The notes under the pieces were generated by a model. The model made no database searches, had not been told where the DNA came from, and worked only from the letters and a program-made list of their open reading frames with translations. A DNA stretch of 64,000 nucleotides from an uncultured Clostridia bacterium. Its GTDB lineage: Bacteria; Bacillota; Clostridia; Christensenellales; Borkfalkiaceae. Made by a program: the position numbers and the translations under genes. The DNA lies in the NCBI GenBank assembly GCA_934278995.1, contig CAKQWM010000002.1, positions 62,001-126,000 of the forward strand, read 5' to 3'. Positions 52,035 through 58,098 of the stretch are shown one piece after another (positions within the stretch are counted from its first letter, which is position 1; each line of letters starts with the position of its first letter).

Positions 52035-52727
52035 ATGCAATATTCAAACGAAGTTGAACAAATGGTTTGCGTTGCAAAGGGACCTAAACACGAGCCCGCG
52101 CCTATTCCCGAAGAAGGAAAATGGGTGTTTGCAAAGGAAATCAAAGATATTTCGGGCTTTACCCACGGCGTGGGTTGGTGCGCCCCGCAACAAGGCGCTT
52201 GCAAACTTTCCTTAAACATTAAGCAAGGCATTATAGAAGAAGCGTTAATCGAAACCATCGGTTGCTCAGGAATGACGCATTCCGCCGCTATGGCGTCGGA
52301 AATCCTTCCCGGAAAAACCATACTCGAAGCGTTAAACACCGACCTCGTGTGCGACGCAATCAACACTGCGATGAGAGAACTTTTCCTGCAGATAGTTTAC
52401 GGAAGAAGTCAATCGGCTTTTTCGGATAACGGTCTTGTTATAGGCGCGGGGTTAGAAGACCTCGGCAAAGGTTTGCGCTCTCAGGTAGGTACCATGTACG
52501 GAACCAGAGCCAAAGGCACGCGTTACCTTGAAATGGCTGAAGGTTACGTTACGAGGCTTGCGCTCGACGAAGATATGCAGGTTATAGGTTACGAATTCGT
52601 TTCTCTCGGCAAAATGACCGATTTTATCAAAAAAGGTTTAGAACCCAACGAGGCTTACAAAAAGGCGATGGGGCATTACGGCAGATTCGAAAACGCTTAT
52701 AAATATATCGATCCCCGTAAGGAATAA
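52035..52727 (+). CDS. NifU/IscU-like iron-sulfur scaffold protein partnered with GGGtGRT
   Basis: 230 residues with an IscU-like core: GWCAPQQGACKLSLNI (C49, C56), LIETIGCSGMTHSAA (C77) and DLVCDAI (C106), candidate cluster ligands. It is longer than IscU and has its own C-terminal part (GTRAKGTRYLEMAEGYVTRL). It is encoded 11 bp before a GGGtGRT-family gene, a pairing known from anaerobes. I start at the ATG at 52035; an ATG touching AGGAGG is too close. It probably supplies or binds an Fe-S cluster for its partner. Confidence 0.8.
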   Translation: MQYSNEVEQMVCVAKGPKHEPAPIPEEGKWVFAKEIKDISGFTHGVGWCAPQQGACKLSLNIKQGIIEEALIETIGCSGMTHSAAMASEILPGKTILEALNTDLVCDAINTAMRELFLQIVYGRSQSAFSDNGLVIGAGLEDLGKGLRSQVGTMYGTRAKGTRYLEMAEGYVTRLALDEDMQVIGYEFVSLGKMTDFIKKGLEPNEAYKKAMGHYGRFENAYKYIDPRKE

Positions 52728-52738
52728 GGAGGCATACT

Positions 52739-53740
52739 ATGGCTTTATTTGAAGGTTATGAAAGAAGAATAGACAAAATCAACGGCGTCCTTAATCAATA
52801 TGGAATCAAATCCATCGAAGAATGTAAGGATATTTGCCTGAAAAAAGGCGTTGATTGCGACAAAATCGTAAGAGGAACTCAGCCCATCTGCTTTGAAAAC
52901 GCCGTATGGGCGTACTACGCGGGCGCCGCAATCGCAATTAAAAGCGAAGCCAAAAAGGCTTCCGACGCCGCTACGGCTATAGGTATAGGTTTGCAATCTT
53001 TCTGCATCCCCGGCTCGGTTGCCGAAAACAGAAAAGTCGGGCTTGGTCACGGAAACCTTGCCGCCATGCTTTTAAACGACAATACCGATTGTTTCTGCTT
53101 CCTTGCCGGTCACGAATCTTTCGCGGCGGCTGAAGGCGCGATATCTATCGCCATGAACGCAAACAAAGTTCGCGGTAAAGAATTAAGAGTTATCCTGAAC
53201 GGTCTCGGTAAAGACGCCGCCATGATAATTTCACGTATCAACGGTTTTACTTACGTCGAAACCGAATTCGATCCTTATACGGAAACCGTCAAGGTCGTTT
53301 ACGAAAAGGCGTATTCCGACGGTCCGAGGGCAAAAGTCAAATGCTACGGCGCGGATAACGTTCCGGAAGGCGTTGCAATTATGAGAATGGAAAACGTAGG
53401 CGTTTCAATTACCGGAAACTCCACCAACCCGACGAGGTTCCAACACCCCGTTGCCGGCACTTACAAAAAATGGTGTGTGGAAAACGGTAAAAAATACTTC
53501 TCGGTTGCGTCGGGCGGCGGCACGGGCAGAACCCTCCACCCCGACAATATGGCTGCCGGTCCTTCCAGTTACGGCATGACCGATACTATGGGCAGAATGC
53601 ATTCCGACGCGCAGTTCGCAGGTTCTTCATCCGTTCCCGCTCACGTCGAAATGATGGGCTTGATAGGTATGGGCAACAACCCCATGGTAGGCGCTACCGT
53701 TGCGGTTGCCGTTGCCGTCGAGGAAGGAATGAAGGCTTAA
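52739..53740 (+). CDS. GGGtGRT-family protein
   Basis: 333-residue member of a family named for its invariant motif, seen here as SGGGTGRTLHPDN near residues 259-271. Other conserved-looking parts are GTQPICFENAVWAYYAGAAIAI, GLGHGNLAAMLLND, FLAGHESFAAAEGAI and MGLIGMGNNPMVGATVAVAV. The biochemical role is unknown; the Gly-rich loop suggests nucleotide or phosphate binding. AAGGAGG precedes the ATG. The last codons ATGAAGGCTTAA seed the tandem repeat that follows. Confidence 0.88.
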   Translation: MALFEGYERRIDKINGVLNQYGIKSIEECKDICLKKGVDCDKIVRGTQPICFENAVWAYYAGAAIAIKSEAKKASDAATAIGIGLQSFCIPGSVAENRKVGLGHGNLAAMLLNDNTDCFCFLAGHESFAAAEGAISIAMNANKVRGKELRVILNGLGKDAAMIISRINGFTYVETEFDPYTETVKVVYEKAYSDGPRAKVKCYGADNVPEGVAIMRMENVGVSITGNSTNPTRFQHPVAGTYKKWCVENGKKYFSVASGGGTGRTLHPDNMAAGPSSYGMTDTMGRMHSDAQFAGSSSVPAHVEMMGLIGMGNNPMVGATVAVAVAVEEGMKA

Positions 53741-53920
53741 TTCGGTCATTTTGCGATGACGTTAAGGCTTATTTGGTTATTTAACCAAGGCATGAAGGCT
53801 TAATTCGGTTATTTAACCAAGGCATGAAGGCTTAATTCGGTTATTTAACCAAGGCATGAAGGCTTAATTCGGTTATTTAATCATGTCATTGAAGGCTTAA
53901 TTCGGTTATTTAACGATACG
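53729..53920 (+). repeat. Six-unit 32-bp tandem repeat grown from the 3' end of the GGGtGRT gene
   Basis: Units start at about 53729, 53761, 53792, 53824, 53856 and 53888. Each begins with a version of ATGAAGGCTTAA, the final Met-Lys-Ala-stop codons of the gene, and most carry the near-palindrome GGTTATTTAACC. Confidence 0.9.
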
Positions 53921-53941
53921 GATTATAAATTCAAAATATAA

Positions 53942-53984
53942 AACGCGGCGTTACCCGTCGAAAGGGTACGCCGCGGTTTTCTTT
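53942..53984 (+). terminator. Terminator after the 32-bp repeat
   Basis: CGCGGCG (53944-53950) pairs with CGCCGCG (53969-53975), with inner ACCC/GGGT; T-rich tail. Confidence 0.75.
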
Positions 53985-54008
53985 AATGAAAGCGTAACGC
54001 AAGTTATA

Positions 54009-54290
54009 GTGAATTGTTGCTGACGCAACGTGAATTGCTCCCGCTGGTCGCGTGCAAGGCCCCTTTGTGTAAAGGGGGCTGTCGCGTAGCGACTGAGGGA
54101 TTGAAAAAAGTGAATTGTTGCTGACGCAACGTGAATTGCTCCCGCTGGTCGCGTGAATTGCTCCAGCTGGTCGCGTGAATTGCTCCCGCTGGTCGCGTGA
54201 ATTGCTCCCGCTGGTCGCGTGAATTGCTCCCGCTGGTCGCGTGAATTGCTCCCAATGGTCGCGTGAATTGCGTCTTGCAACGCGTGAAAG
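54009..54290 (+). repeat. Array of 21-22-bp units starting GTGAATTG
   Basis: Two unit types: GTGAATTG plus TTGCTGACGCAAC (at 54009 and 54110), and GTGAATTG plus CTCCCGCTGGTCGC (at 54030, 54131, 54153, 54175, 54197, 54219, with a variant at 54241). A different element (54052-54109) interrupts the array. There are no spacers, so this is not CRISPR. Confidence 0.85.
54052..54109 (-). repeat. Mosaic repeat with CCCTTTACACAAAGGG-type stem
   Basis: Inverted relative to the two similar elements at 54517 and 54762. It has a CCCTTT/AAAGGG stem, a GTCGC-GTA-GCGAC hairpin and a terminal GAGGGATTG. Such elements recur in Clostridia genomes. Confidence 0.6.
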
Positions 54291-54500
54291 GCTTCACCCT
54301 GCGGGAGAAGCTGGCTCGTAGAGCCTGATGAGGGTGGCTATATAATCTTTCCAACCTCATACGCTTTCCAACCTCATCCACCGCAAGCGGTCCCCCTCCC
54401 GCCTCGGTCTTACGACCTTCGGGCTACGGCTACGGACAACACACTGTGTTATCCGTTTAACGCCTACGCACCCCTACCAGGTGAAGGCTGAAGCGGACGG
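54284..54500. repeat. Mosaic non-coding block with short hairpins
   Basis: Contains GCTTCACCCTGCGGGAGAAGC, GGCTCGTAGAGCC, a duplicated CTTTCCAACCTCAT (about 54348 and 54364) and ACACACTGTGT. No gene is supported; the style matches the neighbouring repeats. Confidence 0.5.
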
Positions 54501-54516
54501 TAAATTATATAAAACA

Positions 54517-54565
54517 ATCCCTCCGTCACGCTAACGCGCGCCACCTCCCTTTACACAAGGGAGGC
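54517..54565 (+). repeat. CCTCCCTTTACACAAGGGAGG mosaic repeat, copy A
   Basis: ATCCCTCCGTCACG followed by a short hairpin and CCACCTCCCTTTACAC then AAGGGAGG; nearly the same as copy B at 54762. Confidence 0.7.
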
Positions 54566-54587
54566 TAAGAGGAAAAACGAATTGCTT

Positions 54588-54761
54588 TGCAATTCAATTC
54601 ATGGAGCGAAGCGAGAATTCACGGCGTAGCCATTTCACGACGAGTTTACTCGTCAATTCATCAGTTAATAGTGAATTGCGCGTAACCGCGCGTGAATTGA
54701 CCTTACGGTCATGAATTGCGTCTGACGACGCGTGAATTGCAAACTTACGTTTGCGTGATAA
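54588..54761. repeat. TGAATT plus variable mini-hairpin array
   Basis: A constant TGAATT(G/C) alternates with different short palindromes: GCGCGTAACCGCGC, ACCTTACGGT, CGTCTGACGACG and AAACTTACGTTT on the plus strand; GACGAGTAAACTCGTC, GGCTACGCC and CGCTTCGC with the same spacer in the opposite orientation. Confidence 0.7.
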
Positions 54762-54811
54762 TCCCTCCGTCACGGCAAGCTGTGCCACCTCCCTTTACAC
54801 AAGGGAGGTTT
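54762..54811 (+). repeat. CCTCCCTTTACACAAGGGAGG mosaic repeat, copy B
   Basis: Same outer sequence as copy A, but with a different internal hairpin (CACGGCAAGCTGTG). Confidence 0.7.
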
Positions 54812-54831
54812 ATAAGAAATGAAATAAAAAA

Positions 54832-55069
54832 TCAAAGATAATAATTGATGAAGTCTTTAAATTACAAATAAAACTTGATAGAATCTTCAAATCAAAGATA
54901 ATAATTGATGAAGTCTTTAAATTACAAATAAAACTTGATAGAATCTTCAAATCAAAGATAATATTTGATGAAGCCTTTAAATTACAAATAATATTTGATA
55001 AAATCTTCAAATCATAAATAATACTTGATAGAATTTTCAAATCAAAGATAATATTTGATAGAATCTTCT
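54832..55069 (-). repeat. 30/60-bp tandem repeat grown from the 3' end of the methyltransferase gene
   Basis: The block 54841-54900 is repeated identically at 54901-54960 and with changes to 55069. Each 60-bp unit is a dimer of about 30 bp related to GAAGATTCTATC plus AAATATTATCTTTGA, the last codons and stop of the adjacent gene. Confidence 0.9.
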
Positions 55070-55959
55070 ATCCAGTAGCCGAATTCGGCGGAAGGACAAA
55101 ACTTTTCCGAATCTTTAAATTTAAGATACAAATCTCGTCCGTCGCCGCAATCGCGCCAGATGTCGGCGTAGATATAATCGTAATCGCCGTCTTTTAAGTT
55201 TTCGGCAAATTTAAAAGCGTCGGCGCGGACTATTTTTATTTTCTTTTTGGCGCGTTCGGGAAATCCCGGTAAAATTCTTTCGCAAAACACGTCGATAACG
55301 TTTTTATTAACGTCAACGACGGTTACCGATTCGACGTCGGGTTTTATCGCCGCGTGAAAAACGTAGTAACCAAGCCCCAAACCGTAAGTCAAAACCTTAC
55401 CGCGGGCTTTTTTTATATACTTTTTTTGAGAGTTTATTTCGTTTGGTAAAAGCGTCATCCATTCCACACCGTTCTGAAGTATTGCGGGGTAGCGGTATTC
55501 GGTTTTGAAAAAGCCGATAAGCGGTAAAACCTTGCCGTCGTCGAAAAATTTATAATCGTCCCGCACGAAGCCCTGACAAGGCGCGTAAGTTTTATAAGTC
55601 AAAACGACGTCGCCGAGGCTTTCGTCGTTAAACGTTACGGTTTTATAATATTCGTCGTTATAATAATCGTTTACGTCGAGCGCTTTTATCGACTGTAAAA
55701 AATAGTCGTTGAAAAATTTTCTGTCCTTTTTACGGGCGTCGATGCCGAGAAACGCGCTTAAAACGTAGCAAAACGCCGCCGCATCATCTACGCCTATATT
55801 TGCAACTTCTTTTACGTCTTCAAGTTTTACTATGGTATCGAAGTCGTTCAAATAGTAAGACATAAGTCGCATAAATCTGTCGTTTTGTATTTCGACGGGG
55901 GTGGCTTCGTCTAAGGAAGCGTTTTTTACCCTCGTGATTTTTATAATTTCGTCTTTCAT
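55042..55959 (-). CDS. Spermidine-synthase-like class I methyltransferase-fold protein
   Basis: 305 residues. The C-terminal half has a Rossmann SAM-binding pattern: KVLTYGLGLGYYVFHAA (motif I), VTVVDVNKNVIDVF (acidic loop), KIVRADAFKFAENL and YDYIYADIWRD (motif IV). The N-terminal half is helical with no recognised motif. It could be an aminopropyl- or methyltransferase; the substrate is unknown. Its stop lies at the edge of the tandem repeat. No Shine-Dalgarno is seen, only an ATTATA-rich sequence. Confidence 0.75.
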   Translation of the reverse strand: MKDEIIKITRVKNASLDEATPVEIQNDRFMRLMSYYLNDFDTIVKLEDVKEVANIGVDDAAAFCYVLSAFLGIDARKKDRKFFNDYFLQSIKALDVNDYYNDEYYKTVTFNDESLGDVVLTYKTYAPCQGFVRDDYKFFDDGKVLPLIGFFKTEYRYPAILQNGVEWMTLLPNEINSQKKYIKKARGKVLTYGLGLGYYVFHAAIKPDVESVTVVDVNKNVIDVFCERILPGFPERAKKKIKIVRADAFKFAENLKDGDYDYIYADIWRDCGDGRDLYLKFKDSEKFCPSAEFGYWIEDSIKYYL

Positions 55960-56011
55960 TATTATAATAATAGAGCGGTTAGGTCGCGTACAAAAACTAT
56001 ACTTTCGTTTA

Positions 56012-56710
56012 TCAAAAAGTAATTTCCACGAGTTGATTTTTAACGAGATCGCAAGAGGTAAGGTAATAATATACGCCGTCTTTTACAACGATTTTATCCG
56101 CCTTGCAGTCGTTGCCGTGCAGATGCCCGTAAACCACCGCGTTGACGCCGTATTGTTTAAAAAGTTCGGTAAACAGAGAATTATCCCGTCGTACGTTGAA
56201 CGGGGGATAGTGTATCATAGCGATGACCTTATCGCCGTTTTCGCGCTGTTTTTGCATGTCTTTTAAGGCAAGTTTAAGTCTTTCGTTTTCGCGCAGGTAT
56301 ATTTTTTTGTCTTCCTCGGTAAAATCGGGGGAGCCTTCCACCGTCCAGCCGCGTGTTCCCAAAATCAAAAGATCGTTTATCCTAAGACAGTCGTTTTGCA
56401 AAACGTAAAAATCGGGCGGAAGCGCGGCGCGTATTTTTGAAATGCTTTTCCACCAGTAATCGTGATTACCGCGTATAAACACCTTTTTTCCTTTTAAGGG
56501 CTTTAAAAGGGCAAAGTCGGAAAGGGCGTCTTCAAGTTGCATTGCCCAGGATATGTCGCCGGCAATTAAAACCACGTCTTCGTCCGAAACCTTTTTTTTC
56601 CAGTCTTCGGTTATTTTGTCCATATAATCAGTCCATCCCGTCCCGAAAATATCCATGGGCTTAGGGGCGGCGGTGGAAAGATGCAAGTCGCTTATAGCAA
56701 AAATTTTCAT
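56012..56710 (-). CDS. Metallophosphoesterase
   Basis: Calcineurin-like phosphoesterase of 232 residues. Motifs are AISDLHLS (D8, H10), LIAGDISWAM, FIRGNHDYWW, IHYPPFN and YGHLHG. It lacks a signal peptide. I start it at MKIFAISD, whose ATG overlaps the stop of the phosphatase gene (ATGA), so the two are translationally coupled. The substrate is unknown; YkuE-like and UDP-diacylglucosamine hydrolase-like roles are both possible. Confidence 0.9.
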   Translation of the reverse strand: MKIFAISDLHLSTAAPKPMDIFGTGWTDYMDKITEDWKKKVSDEDVVLIAGDISWAMQLEDALSDFALLKPLKGKKVFIRGNHDYWWKSISKIRAALPPDFYVLQNDCLRINDLLILGTRGWTVEGSPDFTEEDKKIYLRENERLKLALKDMQKQRENGDKVIAMIHYPPFNVRRDNSLFTELFKQYGVNAVVYGHLHGNDCKADKIVVKDGVYYYLTSCDLVKNQLVEITF

Positions 56711-57153
56711 AGTTTTCCGAGATATTCTATAAAGCAATCGACGCCGCGAACGATTTGGTCGTAACAGGTGTCGAAGTCGCGCGTGTACCAGGGGTCGGCT
56801 ATGTCGGCGGGCGCGTCGGTATAGTCCGAAAGCCGTTTTATTTTATAATGGTTTTTTTCGTCGATTATTCTTTTTACGGCGTTTTTATTAGAAGTTTCCA
56901 TTACGACAATATAATCATAATAATCGCCGTCGGAACGCTTCATTTGTTCCGCGCGCTTATTATAGTAGTCGATTTTCAGTTTGTCAAGGTACGGGCGTAT
57001 CGCGTAATATACGGGGTTGCCGATTTCTTCCGCGCTCGTCGCTTTGGAATCGGCTTCCGCGTTAAGACCGGTGTTTTTTATTTTGTTTTTAAAAATAAAT
57101 TCCGCCATAGGGGAACGGCAGATGTTGCCGTAGCATACGAATAATATCTTCAT
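56707..57153 (-). CDS. Low-molecular-weight protein tyrosine phosphatase
   Basis: 148 residues. P-loop C7-x5-R13 in FVCYGNICRSPMAEF and the general-acid loop ADPWYTRDFD near residue 125. It would dephosphorylate tyrosine, or arginine (YwlE-type), in proteins. First gene of a two-gene unit with the phosphoesterase. The start ATG is overlapped by the stop of a possible 8-codon upstream frame with the same first codons, a small local duplication. Confidence 0.93.
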   Translation of the reverse strand: MKILFVCYGNICRSPMAEFIFKNKIKNTGLNAEADSKATSAEEIGNPVYYAIRPYLDKLKIDYYNKRAEQMKRSDGDYYDYIVVMETSNKNAVKRIIDEKNHYKIKRLSDYTDAPADIADPWYTRDFDTCYDQIVRGVDCFIEYLGKL

Positions 57154-57274
57154 TTTACGACCTGTGATATCTTCATTTTGTAACCCGTAACCAGGCGTCG
57201 GTTTAAGTTTTATAAATTCAGAGGGGGTAAGGCTACTTATAGTGGATTTAAGGCTATCTTATAATACGGATACT

Positions 57275-57748
57275 TTATAAGTAGGCGGAGAGTTTTTTTG
57301 CTATAGCCTGTTCGTCGATGCCGTCTTTCGTCCAGAAGGTTACGAGAGGCAATTTTGCTTTTTTGCAGATTTCCGACACTTTTTTATCGCGCTCGATTCT
57401 GTCTTTTCTCAAATGAGTGTTATCGTTTATTTCGATAAGAAGTACGGGACGATAATTGTAGTCGAAAACGCCGAAATCGGCGTTGCGGAAAAGTTCGGTT
57501 CTGTAACCTTCTCCTACTTTGTCTATTACGGCGGCAAGGTTGACCTGAGGAAAAATCAGATATTCGTCGCCGTAAAAAGCGTCGAAAATTTTATAGTAGT
57601 CGTACTCGGTTTTACTCATAAGCCTTTCTTTAACGACGTAATCGGGTCCGCGTTTTTTAAAAATCAGAAAGACCGTTATTATAATTACGATGACCGCAGC
57701 AGTTACAGCAAGAGGCAGAACGTAAGCGGGAACAAGTAGATTAAGCAT
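57275..57748 (-). CDS. Membrane-anchored DUF2726 protein
   Basis: 157 residues: one N-terminal transmembrane helix (about 5-30), then a DUF2726 domain with RLMSKTEYDYYKIF, NADFGVFDYNYRPVLLIEIND and a conserved H-R-RD stretch (NTHLRKDRIERDKKV). The pattern (D, then ExN/D, then K/R-rich helix) is reminiscent of PD-(D/E)xK nucleases, and the family is often considered nuclease-like; this is inference. No Shine-Dalgarno; promoter TTGATA-17-TATGAT ends 6 nt before the ATG. Confidence 0.75.
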   Translation of the reverse strand: MLNLLVPAYVLPLAVTAAVIVIIITVFLIFKKRGPDYVVKERLMSKTEYDYYKIFDAFYGDEYLIFPQVNLAAVIDKVGEGYRTELFRNADFGVFDYNYRPVLLIEINDNTHLRKDRIERDKKVSEICKKAKLPLVTFWTKDGIDEQAIAKKLSAYL

Positions 57749-57754
57749 ACGTTT

Positions 57755-57783
57755 ATCATATCATTTTCGTCGTATTTTATCAA
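57755..57783 (-). promoter_or_regulatory. Promoter of the DUF2726 gene, predicted leaderless
   Basis: On the minus strand TTGATA (57783-57778), 17-bp spacer, TATGAT (57760-57755), then AAACGT and the ATG. Confidence 0.7.
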
Positions 57784-57993
57784 GCGTTTACCGACCTAAA
57801 GACTGCCTTTAAAAAACTATTTTTAGCAGTAACGATGTCACCGTAAAATTTCCGACGGTTTTAAAAAGCGTCTTATAGGCGTTTGTTTGTAATTTTTTAC
57901 ATAGACAAAACGTAAAAACAATGGATAAAATATACTTTTTAAAGAAAATACAAAAAAAAGTTAAAAAAGGACGGAAAATTTTTCAAAAAACTA

Positions 57994-58022
57994 TTGTAAA
58001 AAAAATCAATCTATGATATTAT
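57994..58022 (+). promoter_or_regulatory. Promoter of the envelope protein gene
   Basis: TTGTAA (57994-57999), 17-bp spacer, extended -10 TGA-TATTAT (58017-58022). The rest of 57784-58098 shows no gene; a weak motif-like stretch lies at 57863-57889. Confidence 0.6.
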
Positions 58023-58098
58023 AATCATAACTACGTTAACTTTATCGCGCTCGCGCGACGATGCCGCGCGGGCTTGATGAACGAAAAAGGAGAGTCTA

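Noticed and set aside
54009..54290. Possible CRISPR array
   Set aside because: Units of 21-22 bp are directly adjacent with no unique spacers, and no cas genes are nearby.
53951..54381. Two overlapping minus-strand frames with repeated THA/SRDQ and similar residues
   Set aside because: They are direct translations of the GTGAATTG repeat array in different frames, so they reflect repeats rather than genes.
54810..55040. Minus-strand 76-codon frame of repeated LKILSS/CNLK units
   Set aside because: It is the 60-bp tandem repeat read in an open frame, with a TTG start right after the methyltransferase stop; no independent gene signals.
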